DNA of 64,000 nucleotides from Streptomyces fulvoviolaceus. Lineage in GTDB: Bacteria; Actinomycetota; Actinomycetes; Streptomycetales; Streptomycetaceae. The notes below the pieces were generated by a model that was not told the origin of the DNA, did not search any database, and saw only the letters and a program-made list of their open reading frames with translations. Shown here in pieces: positions 29,402-37,311 of the stretch (position 1 is its first letter; every line of letters begins with the position of its first letter). Location of the stretch: contig NZ_JOEY01000006.1 of NCBI RefSeq assembly GCF_000718165.1, positions 177,802 through 241,801 of the forward strand, in the 5' to 3' direction. The position numbers and the translations under genes were made by a program.

Positions 29402-30596
29402 CGCGACCCTCCAGAAGGAGACGGCAACGGTCGCCGTCCCCGACACCGGCCGCGACCGTGCCCCCGCCCTGGACGGCCTGCGCGCCCTGGCCGCGCTCCT
29501 CGTCATCGCGATCCACGTCGGCATCTACACCGGTCAGGTCGCCTCCAGTTGGCTCGGCATCGGCGAGGGCGGCCCGCTCGGCCCGGTGATCTCCCGCTTC
29601 ACGGTCGGCGTGCCGATCTTCTTCGTGCTCTCCGGGCTGCTGCTGTACCGCCCGTACGCGAACGCGGCCCGCGACGGCCGCGCCCGCCCCTCGGCCTCCC
29701 GCTATCTGTGGCACCGAGTGCTGCGCATCTTCCCCGTGTACTGGGCCGTCACCATGGTCGCCCTGTTGTGGTTCGGCCGGGACACGCTGGAGAGTGTGTG
29801 GCCGACTCTGCGCGCCCTCCTGCTGCTGCACATCTACGAGCACGACCCGATCCCGTTGGGCATCACGCAGACCTGGAGTCTGGCCACGGAGGTCGCCTTC
29901 TACGCCGTACTCCCCTTGCTGGCCTGGGGACTTCACCCGCTGCTGCGGCGTGGGCGGACCGGTGCGGTGTTCGCGGTGCTGGCGGCCGTGGAGGCGGTGA
30001 CGCTGGTGACGGTGGTCGCCACGCACGTCCCGTCGGCGGGCCCCTACCCGCTCGCCCAGCTGTGGCTGCCCGAGTACGCCGGGTACTTCGCCGCCGGGAT
30101 CGGGCTGGCGGTGCTCGCCTCGCGTGTCCAGGACCCGCCCGCGTTCGTCCGGCGTCCGTGGCTGTGCTGGGGCGTGGCGCTGGCCGCGTACGTCCTGGTG
30201 TCGACGCCGCTGACCGGGACGACGGCCCGCTATCCGACCGTCGCCGAGGCGCTCTGGGAGCACGGCCTGTACCTGGTCGTAGCAGTCGCGCTGGTGGCGC
30301 CGCTCGCTCTGGCGGACGGCTCTCGCGGTCCGGCGGCGCTGCTGCGGCGGCCGGTGCCGGCGTGGCTCGGGCGGATCTCGTACGGACTGTTCCTGTGGCA
30401 CATGGTCGTGGTCGAGGGCTGGCTCAGGATCACCGGGCAGAAGGTGGGGACGGCGGAGTTCGCGGTGTTGTTCCCGGTCACCGTCGCGCTCACCGTCGTC
30501 CTGGCCGCGCTCAGCCACTACCTGATCGAGCTGCCCGCGCGGCGGCTGCGCTCGCGCGCACCCCTGCGCCCGGTTCCGCAGCCGGCTGCTCCCTGA
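29388..30596 (+). CDS. Acyltransferase-3 family membrane protein
   Basis: 402 residues with about ten membrane helices. The N-terminal signature RAPALDGLRALAALLVIAIH contains the Arg and catalytic-type His of the OafA/NodX family, and GVPIFFVLSGLLLYRP and RVLRIFPVYWAV follow as usual. These enzymes move acetyl or other acyl groups to sugars, peptidoglycan or macrolide-type products at the membrane. ATG 29388 has GAGGAGG nine bases upstream and overlaps the MFS gene end, so it is translationally coupled. The acceptor is unknown. Confidence 0.8.
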   Translation: MTAPDATLQKETATVAVPDTGRDRAPALDGLRALAALLVIAIHVGIYTGQVASSWLGIGEGGPLGPVISRFTVGVPIFFVLSGLLLYRPYANAARDGRARPSASRYLWHRVLRIFPVYWAVTMVALLWFGRDTLESVWPTLRALLLLHIYEHDPIPLGITQTWSLATEVAFYAVLPLLAWGLHPLLRRGRTGAVFAVLAAVEAVTLVTVVATHVPSAGPYPLAQLWLPEYAGYFAAGIGLAVLASRVQDPPAFVRRPWLCWGVALAAYVLVSTPLTGTTARYPTVAEALWEHGLYLVVAVALVAPLALADGSRGPAALLRRPVPAWLGRISYGLFLWHMVVVEGWLRITGQKVGTAEFAVLFPVTVALTVVLAALSHYLIELPARRLRSRAPLRPVPQPAAP

Positions 30597-30616
30597 CAGA
30601 GAACGGAAGCACCACC

Positions 30617-31609
30617 ATGACCGACTCCGGTCCCGTCCGCTGGGGCGTCAACCTGCCCCTGCCCGCCCGTGAACTCACCGCCCACCGGGGCACGATCGAG
30701 GCGCTGCCCGACCTCGGCTACACCGACGTGTGGACCGGGGAGGGCGGTGGCATCGACGCCTTCACCCCGCTGGCCGCGGCCGCCGCCTGGCAGCCGCGGC
30801 TGCGGGTCGGCACCGGTGTCGTGCCGGTGTTCACCCGCGGGCCCGGCATCCTGGCGCAGACAGCGGCGGGCCTCGCCGAGCTGACCGAGGGCGAGGTCCT
30901 GCTCGGTGTCGGCGCGTCGGTCCCCGCCCACACCACCGCCCTCAACGGCGGCACCCACGAACGGCCGTTGGCCCGGGTCCGGGACACCGTGCGGTTCCTG
31001 AAGCGGGCCCTGCACGGGCAGCCGGTGGGCGACGGGTACGAGACGCTGTCCGCGCCCGGCTTCCACCTGGGCTTCACTCCGGAACGCCCGCCGAAGGTGC
31101 TGGTCGGCGCGCTGCGGCCGAAAATGCTGGGGGTGGCGTACGACGACGGTGACGGCGCCGTGGTCAACCTGCTGACCGCCGAGGACGTGCCGCGGGTGAT
31201 CGCGGCGGGCGGCGGGCCCCGCCCGGACAAGGAGACGGTGGTGAAACTGTTCGTGTGCCCGACGACCGACAGGGCGTACGCGCGGCGCGCCGGACGCGGC
31301 TTCCTCGGCTGGATCCTCAACCAGAAGCCGTACCACGCCTTCCATGAATGGCTCGGCCGCGGCGAGGAGTTGAAGGAGTCCCACGACCACTACGTCCTCG
31401 GCGACCGGGCACGCGCCGCAGCGGCGCTCCCCGACGAACTGGTGGACGCGCTGTGGCTGCACGGCGAGCCGGCGGCCGTGCGGGACCGGATCCGCGCGTA
31501 TCTCCAGCCGGGGGTCACGACCGTGCTGCTGTACGTGGCGACCACACCGGAGCTGCACCGCGCTCCCGGATCACTGCCGGCGCTGCTCGCGGAACTGCGG
31601 CCCGCGTGA
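30617..31609 (+). CDS. LLM-class (luciferase-like) flavin-dependent oxidoreductase
   Basis: 330 residues with the TIM-barrel pattern of bacterial-luciferase/F420-dependent enzymes: VRWGVNLPLPARELTAHRG, GYTDVWTGEGGGIDAFTPLA, LRVGTGVVPVFTRGPGILAQ, TEGEVLLGVGAS. The GTGVVPVFTRGP strand and the absence of Cys are typical of the F420-dependent subgroup, but FMN cannot be excluded. It starts 20 bp after the acyltransferase stop and its TGA overlaps the GTG of the next hydrolase gene. Likely oxidises, reduces or mono-oxygenates a pathway intermediate. Confidence 0.8.
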   Translation: MTDSGPVRWGVNLPLPARELTAHRGTIEALPDLGYTDVWTGEGGGIDAFTPLAAAAAWQPRLRVGTGVVPVFTRGPGILAQTAAGLAELTEGEVLLGVGASVPAHTTALNGGTHERPLARVRDTVRFLKRALHGQPVGDGYETLSAPGFHLGFTPERPPKVLVGALRPKMLGVAYDDGDGAVVNLLTAEDVPRVIAAGGGPRPDKETVVKLFVCPTTDRAYARRAGRGFLGWILNQKPYHAFHEWLGRGEELKESHDHYVLGDRARAAAALPDELVDALWLHGEPAAVRDRIRAYLQPGVTTVLLYVATTPELHRAPGSLPALLAELRPA

Positions 31610-32319
31610 CGAACCAGGACCGTGCCCTGCTGCACTTCCACGGCGGCGGCTACCGGGCGGGCGCGCCGGAGCTGAGCCGGCCGCTCGCCGGACATCTCGC
31701 CCGGCGGGTCGGCGCCGAAGTCACCGTGCCCCCCTACCGGTTGGCGCCCGTGCATCCGTTTCCTGCGGCCGTCGAGGACGGGCTGGCGGCCTACGCGGCG
31801 CTGCTCGGACGCGGCTTCGCTCCCGAACGGACGGCCGTGGTGGGCGAGTCGGCCGGGGGCGGGCTCGCACTGGCGGTGCTGGTGGCCGCGCGGGAGGCCG
31901 GACTGCCGATGCCCGGGGCGGCAGTCGGCCTGTCGCCGTGGCTCGACCTGACCGTGGAGGCCCCGTCGTACGAGCGGTGTGCCGCGACCGATCCGGTGCT
32001 GGGGCGGACGGATCTGCTCGACTCGGCGGTGCTGTACCTGGCCGGTGCCGATCCCCGTGCACCCACCGCCTCTCCGCTCTTCGCCTCCGCCGAGACGCTG
32101 GCCGCATTGCCGCCGGTGCTGCTGCAGTCGAGCCGGGACGAGGTGCTCGCCGACGACGCGGTGCGGTTCGGGAAGCGGATGGCGGCGGTCGGCGGGGACT
32201 GCCGCGTCGAGCTGTGGGAGGACACCACGCACTGCTGGCAGCTGTTCGTGGACCGGCTTCCGGTCGCGGTGCGGGCCGCGGACTGTGTTGCAGCTTTCTT
32301 AAGGGAACGCCTTATCTGA
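31606..32319 (+). CDS. Alpha/beta hydrolase, hormone-sensitive-lipase-like
   Basis: 237 residues from a GTG that overlaps the LLM stop (GTGA). The HSL-family oxyanion motif HFHGGGY is at residue ~10, unusually close to the N-terminus because the cap region that precedes it in the ~300-residue family is missing. Nucleophile elbow GESAGGG, PYRLAPVHPFPAA, Asp in SSRDEVLADD and His in THCWQLF complete the triad. Without the N-terminal cap, substrate specificity may differ. Carboxyl-ester hydrolysis within the same pathway as its neighbours is the likely role. Confidence 0.75.
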   Translation: MTNQDRALLHFHGGGYRAGAPELSRPLAGHLARRVGAEVTVPPYRLAPVHPFPAAVEDGLAAYAALLGRGFAPERTAVVGESAGGGLALAVLVAAREAGLPMPGAAVGLSPWLDLTVEAPSYERCAATDPVLGRTDLLDSAVLYLAGADPRAPTASPLFASAETLAALPPVLLQSSRDEVLADDAVRFGKRMAAVGGDCRVELWEDTTHCWQLFVDRLPVAVRAADCVAAFLRERLI

Positions 32320-32414
32320 CGGACAACTGACAGGAAAACGGACAGGGTTGCTTGAAACGCGGATATGCTGAAAGCCGGATCACGAAGATTGCCGGACCGG
32401 CGAAGGGGGCGACG

Positions 32415-33359
32415 GTGCGTTCGGACGTCGAATTAGAGGAGAGCATCCGCGAAACCGCCAATGCCAAGGAATTGGGGGCGTTTCTGCGGGCCCACCGCGA
32501 GCGCCGCAGTCCGCGCGAGGTGGGCCTGCCGGACACCGGCCGGCGCCGCACCCCGGGGCTGCGCCGGGAGGAGGTCGCCGCGCTCTCCGGGGTGGGGCTC
32601 GCCTGGTACACCTGGCTGGAGCAGGGCCGGGTCATCCCGTCCCGGAAGGTGCTGGAGGCGGTGGCCCGGACCTTGGGCCTGAACGCGGTGTCGTACCGTC
32701 ATGTCCTCGCGCTCTCGGGCCTGTTGCCGCCCACGCCGGACGGGGCGGGGCACGACGAGGTGGCGGCGCGCACCCAGGCACTGCTCGACACCTGGGAGAC
32801 CTCGCCGGCCGTGCTGCTGGACGCGCGCTTCGACATCACCGCATGGAACACCGCGTACGCGGCCGTGTGGTCGGACCCGGCGGAACTCCCGGCCGACCGC
32901 CGGAACCTGATGTGGTGTCTGGCCGGGGATCCCGCGATCCGCACCACGCTCGCCGACTGGGAGCCGGTCGGGCGGGCGGTCCTCGCCCAGTTCCGGGGGC
33001 AGACCGCGCGGCTCGCCGCGACGGACGCACGTACCCAGGAGATCTACCGGGTCCTGCGGGAGGACTTCCCGGAACTCGTCGGCTGGTGGGAGTGCCAGGG
33101 CGTCGGTGATCTGACGGCTCGGCAGGTCGACGTACGGCTGCCGTGCCACGGTGAACTGCGGCTGCTGTTCTCGGCGTTCCGGCCCGTCGACGACCCGGAG
33201 GCGCTGGTCCTGGTGCAGGCACCGGCGGGTCCCGCCGACCACGAGCTGGTGGCGCGGCTGGTGCGCGAGCACCACGGGCGCAGCGCCGAGGTGGTGCGCA
33301 TCCGCGCTCACGACGCCCTCGGCGGCGCGTCCCTGAAGAACGCGCGCAGCTCCGCGTAG
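32415..33359 (+). CDS. HTH regulator with MmyB-type ligand-binding domain
   Basis: 314 residues. XRE-type helix-turn-helix at ~20-90 (ELGAFLRAHRERRSPREVGL ... RRTPGLRREEVAALSGV, WYTWLEQGR), followed by the MmyB-like PAS-fold domain (LLDTWETSPAVLLDARFDIT, AWNTAYAAVW, RLAATDARTQEIYRVLREDF, LPCHGELRLLFSAF). MmyB-type proteins regulate antibiotic genes and bind acyl-chain ligands in some cases. GTG 32415 follows GGGGG. Transcribed after the hydrolase with a 95-bp gap holding a possible -10 (TATGCT). Its 3' end overlaps the convergent hydrolase by 52 bp, an unusually long overlap of two good ORFs. Confidence 0.8.
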   Translation: MRSDVELEESIRETANAKELGAFLRAHRERRSPREVGLPDTGRRRTPGLRREEVAALSGVGLAWYTWLEQGRVIPSRKVLEAVARTLGLNAVSYRHVLALSGLLPPTPDGAGHDEVAARTQALLDTWETSPAVLLDARFDITAWNTAYAAVWSDPAELPADRRNLMWCLAGDPAIRTTLADWEPVGRAVLAQFRGQTARLAATDARTQEIYRVLREDFPELVGWWECQGVGDLTARQVDVRLPCHGELRLLFSAFRPVDDPEALVLVQAPAGPADHELVARLVREHHGRSAEVVRIRAHDALGGASLKNARSSA

Positions 33360-34192
33360 GTCGCCTCGGGCGCCTCCTCCGGCAGGAAGTGCCCGCAGTC
33401 CAGGGCCCGTCCACGCACGTCGTCGGCCCAGCGCCGCCACACCCCGAGCACGTCGTGGCGGCGCTCGGTGTGCGACCGCTTGCCCCACAGGGCCAGCACC
33501 GGGGCGGTGATACGGCGCCCCGCCGCCAGGTCGGCCTCGTCGTGGGCCAGGTCGAGGCCGAACATGGCCCGGTAGTCCTCGCACATGGCATGCACCACCG
33601 CGGGCCGGGACACGGCTGTTCGGTAGGCGGCGAGCGCCTCGGGCGCGAACAGGCCCGCGTGCGCACCGAAGTAGAAGGCCTCCGGGTCGGCGGCGATCAG
33701 CCGCTCGGGCAGCGGATGCGGCTGCGCGAGCAGGAACCAGCGCCACAACTGCCGTGCGGAGGCGGCGTCCACCGCGGCCAGGGCATCGGCGGTGGGAACC
33801 ACGTCCAGGACGGCCAGGCGGTCCACCTTCTCCGGATGGTCGAGGGCGAGCCGGTAGGCGCACCGCGCGCCCCGGTCGTGGCCGGCGACATGGAAACGGT
33901 CGTGTCCCAACTCGGCCATCACCCGGACCTGTTCGGCGGCCATGGCGCGCTTGGTGTACGGGGTGTGGTCGGCGGTGGTGGGCGGACGGCCGCTCGCTCC
34001 GTAGCCGCGCAGGTCGGTGGCGACGACGGTGAACTCCTCGGCGAGCCGGGGCGCGACGGCATGCCACATGGCGTGCGTCTGCGGGAAGCCGTGCAGCAGC
34101 AACAGCGGCGGGCCGTGGCCGGCGGTGCGCACGTGCACGGGCACGCCGTCCGCCTCGACGGTCAGCGTACGGAATTCCTCGAACAGCCCCAT
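33308..34192 (-). CDS. Alpha/beta hydrolase of the fluoroacetate-dehalogenase/epoxide-hydrolase type
   Basis: 294 residues. HGFPQTHAMWH oxyanion region, nucleophile Asp106 in GHDRGARCAYRLALDHP, acid in AVLDVVPT (Asp130), histidine in DCGHFLPEEAPE. These blocks and WRWFLLAQPHPLPERLI align closely with fluoroacetate dehalogenases, where the His-Trp pair holding fluoride is H155-W156; here Arg151-Trp152 occupies those places, so the halide His is lost while the Arg pair (Arg107, Arg110) that binds carboxylate is kept. A 2-haloacid or epoxide substrate is more cautious. The start ATG has a weak ribosome binding site. Convergent with the MmyB-type regulator. Confidence 0.75.
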   Translation of the reverse strand: MGLFEEFRTLTVEADGVPVHVRTAGHGPPLLLLHGFPQTHAMWHAVAPRLAEEFTVVATDLRGYGASGRPPTTADHTPYTKRAMAAEQVRVMAELGHDRFHVAGHDRGARCAYRLALDHPEKVDRLAVLDVVPTADALAAVDAASARQLWRWFLLAQPHPLPERLIAADPEAFYFGAHAGLFAPEALAAYRTAVSRPAVVHAMCEDYRAMFGLDLAHDEADLAAGRRITAPVLALWGKRSHTERRHDVLGVWRRWADDVRGRALDCGHFLPEEAPEATYAELRAFFRDAPPRAS

Positions 34193-34291
34193 ACGGCCAG
34201 GGTAATTCGCCGGGCCGCGTCCGGGAATTCAACCGGGGATGCTGTTATTCACGGTCACAGGATGCGCCGTACACCGTCTATTCGAGTCCCA

Positions 34292-34321
34292 TTGACGCGA
34301 CCGAAAACATATTCCTAGTCT
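34292..34321 (+). promoter_or_regulatory. Housekeeping-type promoter of the amidotransferase/monooxygenase operon
   Basis: TTGACG (34292-34297), 18 bp, TAGTCT (34316-34321), about 60 bp before the first start codon. A good HrdB-type match, in a markedly AT-richer stretch than the flanks. Confidence 0.6.
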
Positions 34322-34382
34322 GCGCAAGGAATTTCGAATCCATCGGTTTACTGGTTTGCTTTCCCGGCCGAAAGAGCTGCTC

Positions 34383-35015
34383 ATGAAGCAGAAGTACTCG
34401 ACGGACATGAGCCCCGCGGAGCGCGCCGCTCTGTGGCGGCAGCGCCTCTTCGAGGCGGAGGCGGGGCTCACCCGATACCTCACGGAGTCGCGCGGCGGGC
34501 AGGACATCGACGACTGGATCGCGGTGCGCGGCGAGATCTACGCCGGGCTGCCCGGCCCGTCCGGCGCGGAGGCGCCCGAGGCCTGGCAGCAGGTGTTCTT
34601 CCGGGCCCAGGCCCTGATGGAACGGTTCCTGGTGTCCCGCTACGGGCACGAGGAGCTGGCCGCCTGGGCCCGCGCCGGCGCCGAGGTGCACCGCCATGTG
34701 GAGCCCGACCACGGGCGCGGCGCCCTCGACCCGGTGCTCAGGATCGCCCGCCAGGCCGAGCTGTACGGCTCGCGCTACGAGGTCACCGAGGACGGCCCCG
34801 ACCGGGCCGCCCTGAGCATCACGCACTGTGCGATCTGGGACTACCGGGAGAAGGCCCGGGCCCGTGGGGTCGGCATCACCCTCGACTCCCCCTGCGAATA
34901 CTGCGTGCACGCCATCGGCGCCAACGTCGCCGCCAAGGGTTTCCGGCCGCGCCACGAACTGACCGACGGTCCCGAAGGACACGGCTGCCACTGGGAGGCG
35001 GAATGTGCGGTATAG
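34383..35015 (+). CDS. L-2-amino-thiazoline-4-carboxylate hydrolase-like protein
   Basis: 210 residues, cytosolic. The C-terminal third has the family-like pattern ITHCAIWDYREKARARGVGI, then SPCEYCVHAIGANVAAKGFR, HELTDGPEGHGCHWEAE: four Cys and two His in a C..., CxxC, H, GC order, which may bind metal or form the catalytic site. The N-terminal two thirds are helical. I place it in the ATC-hydrolase superfamily on this pattern only; members also occur in natural-product clusters. First gene after a strong promoter. It overlaps the amidotransferase start by 13 bp. ATG 34383 was preferred over a TTG nine codons upstream. Confidence 0.55.
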   Translation: MKQKYSTDMSPAERAALWRQRLFEAEAGLTRYLTESRGGQDIDDWIAVRGEIYAGLPGPSGAEAPEAWQQVFFRAQALMERFLVSRYGHEELAAWARAGAEVHRHVEPDHGRGALDPVLRIARQAELYGSRYEVTEDGPDRAALSITHCAIWDYREKARARGVGITLDSPCEYCVHAIGANVAAKGFRPRHELTDGPEGHGCHWEAECAV

Positions 35016-36817
35016 CGGGCTGGATCGACTTCGGCCGCGATCTGCGGGCCGAGGCGGCGACCGTGCGCGCGATGACCGACAGCATGGTCCGGCGCGGCCC
35101 CGACGCGGGTGATGCGTGGCTCGCCGAACACGCGGCGCTCGGGCATCGCCGGCTCGCCGTGATCGACGTGGCGGGCGGGGCGCAGCCCATGGAGATCCGG
35201 GAGGGTGCCCGGCACGCCGTCATCAGCTACAGCGGCGAGGTCTACAACTTCCGCGAGCTGCGTGCCGAACTCGCCGCGCTCGGGCACGGGTTCCGCACCC
35301 GCTCCGACACGGAGGTGGTGCTCCGGGCGCATCTGGAGTGGGGCGAGAAGGCGGTCGAGAAGCTCAACGGCATGTTTGCGTACGCCCTTTGGGACGTGCG
35401 GGAGCAGGAACTGCTCCTCGTGCGCGACCGGCTCGGTGTGAAGCCCCTGTACTGGACGGCCGACGGCGAGCGGCTGCTGTTCGGCTCCGAGCCGAAGGCG
35501 GTGCTGGCGAATCCGCTGTTCCGGGCGGAGGTGGACGCGCAGGGGCTGGCAGAGCTGTTCGCGGTGCCGGCGGCGCCGACGCCCGGGCTCACGGTCTACC
35601 GCGGGTTGCGGACCGTGCGTCCGGGGCACACCGTGCGGTTCGGCAGGTCCGGGGCTCGCGCGCGGCGTTACTGGGCACTGGAGTCACGGCCGCACACCGA
35701 CTCCCTCGACGAAACGGCCGTACACGTACGGGAGTTGCTGACGGACATCGTGCGCCGTCAGCTGGTCAGTGACGTGCCGCTCGGGCTGCTGCTGTCGGGC
35801 GGTCTGGACTCCAGCACGCTGACCGCGCTCGCGGCGGCCGAGGCGCCGGACAAGGTCGCCACGTTCTCCGTGGACTTCCCGCCCGACGAGCAGCCCGAGC
35901 GACTCGGCGACTGGAACCGCGACGCGGACGCCCCGTACATCCGGGAGCTGGTCGACGAGCTCGGCACCGCGCACACCGCGGTCACCGTCCCCGGCAGCGA
36001 GCTCCTCGCCCACCGCCCGATCGGTCTCCGGGCGCGGGACCGGCCGGGCTGGGGTGAGCCCGACGTGTCGCTGTACCTGCTGTTCCAGGGGGTGCGCCGG
36101 CACGTCACCGTGGCGCTGTCCGGGGAGGTGGCCGACGAGGTCTTCGGCGGCTACCCGTTCTTCCACGGCGACGGCCCGCTGGACTCCTTCCCGTGGCTGC
36201 GGGGGAAGCCGTCCCCCGCGGGACTGCTGCGGGACGACGTCGCCGAAGCCGTACGGCCGACCGAGTACGCGACGCAGCGGCTGGCCGACGCCCTCACCGA
36301 AGTCCCGTACCTGGAGGGCGAGTCGGCCGAGGACCGGCGGGCCCGGCAGATCTCGTATCTCGCCCTGACCCGCTGGCTGCCCGCGCTCCTGGACCGCAAG
36401 GACCGGATGAGCATGGCGGCGAGCCTGGAGGTGCGGGTGCCGTTCGCGGACCACCGACTGGTCGAGTACCTGTGGAACGTGCCGTGGTCGTTCAAGACCA
36501 CCGGCGGCGAGCCGAAAGGGCTGCTCCGGCGCGCGGTGGGCGACCTGTTGCCGCCACGCGTGCTGCACCGCCCCAAGAGCGGCTATCCGGCGAGCTCGGC
36601 ACCCGCCTACGGGGCCGCACTCCGGCAACGGGTCGAGGATCTCCTACGGCGGGACCGGCCCGTCTTCGATCTGGTGGACCGGGAGAAGGTCCGCCGGCAC
36701 CTCGTCGAGGGCACCGTGCTGCCCGGACCGCGGGCCGCGCCGCACCCGACCGGCGGGCTCGATCACCTGCTGGCGCTGGACAGTTGGCTCGACACCTACG
36801 GGGTGAGTGTCCGGTGA
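35003..36817 (+). CDS. Asparagine synthetase-like glutamine amidotransferase
   Basis: 604 residues, full AsnB architecture. Glutaminase domain begins at Cys2 (MCGIAGWIDF) with RRGPDAG and GHRRLAVIDV; the synthetase domain has the PP-loop LLLSGGLDSSTLTAL (near residue 265), ALSGEVADEVFGGYPFF and MAASLEVRVPFADHRLVEYL. It adenylates a carboxylate and amidates it with glutamine-derived ammonia. The position in this operon, not in core metabolism, suggests a specialised acid rather than aspartate, as for amidotransferases of antibiotic pathways. GGGAGG sits 4 bp before the ATG. Its stop overlaps the GTG of the flavin reductase. Confidence 0.85.
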   Translation: MCGIAGWIDFGRDLRAEAATVRAMTDSMVRRGPDAGDAWLAEHAALGHRRLAVIDVAGGAQPMEIREGARHAVISYSGEVYNFRELRAELAALGHGFRTRSDTEVVLRAHLEWGEKAVEKLNGMFAYALWDVREQELLLVRDRLGVKPLYWTADGERLLFGSEPKAVLANPLFRAEVDAQGLAELFAVPAAPTPGLTVYRGLRTVRPGHTVRFGRSGARARRYWALESRPHTDSLDETAVHVRELLTDIVRRQLVSDVPLGLLLSGGLDSSTLTALAAAEAPDKVATFSVDFPPDEQPERLGDWNRDADAPYIRELVDELGTAHTAVTVPGSELLAHRPIGLRARDRPGWGEPDVSLYLLFQGVRRHVTVALSGEVADEVFGGYPFFHGDGPLDSFPWLRGKPSPAGLLRDDVAEAVRPTEYATQRLADALTEVPYLEGESAEDRRARQISYLALTRWLPALLDRKDRMSMAASLEVRVPFADHRLVEYLWNVPWSFKTTGGEPKGLLRRAVGDLLPPRVLHRPKSGYPASSAPAYGAALRQRVEDLLRRDRPVFDLVDREKVRRHLVEGTVLPGPRAAPHPTGGLDHLLALDSWLDTYGVSVR

Positions 36818-37311
36818 GCGTACCGACCGAGGAGTATCTGGCCGCCGCGCGGACCTTTCCCACCGGGGTCACCGTGGTGGCCACCCGCTACCGGGACGGC
36901 TTCCAGGCCAAGACGGTGTCCGCGTTCACCTCGCTCTCCCTGGACCCGCTGCTCGTCGGCGTGGCGATCGGCCGGCACAGTCCGATGGTGTGGGCGGCCC
37001 GCGCCTCGGGCGTGCTCTCGGTGAACGTGCTGCGGCACGACCAGCGCGGTGTCGCCGACTACTTCGCTGCGCCGGCGCAGCGCCGTGAACTCCCCGCTCC
37101 CGTGGGCCTGTTACGGCAGGGAACCGGCGCCCCGGTGCTCGGCGACTGCCTGAGCTGGTTCGACTGCCGGGTCACCAGTGTCGTACCGGGCGGCGACCAC
37201 GCGCTGATCCTGGGCCGGGTCGTCGCCGTGCGCTCCGGCGAAGGCCGGCCCCTCGTGCACCAGGGCGGCACCTACCGCGCCCTCTCCGACGAACAGAGGA
37301 ACCTCTCATGA
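36814..37311 (+). CDS. Flavin reductase (HpaC/NADH:flavin type)
   Basis: 165 residues of the short split-barrel flavin reductase family: ARTFPTGVTVVATRYRDGFQ, TVSAFTSLSLDPLLVGVAI, SVNVLRHDQRGVADYFA and FDCRVTSVVPGGDHALILGR. It supplies reduced FAD or FMN to a partner monooxygenase. The start GTG overlaps the amidotransferase stop and its stop overlaps the monooxygenase ATG, so all three are translationally coupled; the next gene is the evident partner. Confidence 0.85.
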   Translation: MSVPTEEYLAAARTFPTGVTVVATRYRDGFQAKTVSAFTSLSLDPLLVGVAIGRHSPMVWAARASGVLSVNVLRHDQRGVADYFAAPAQRRELPAPVGLLRQGTGAPVLGDCLSWFDCRVTSVVPGGDHALILGRVVAVRSGEGRPLVHQGGTYRALSDEQRNLS

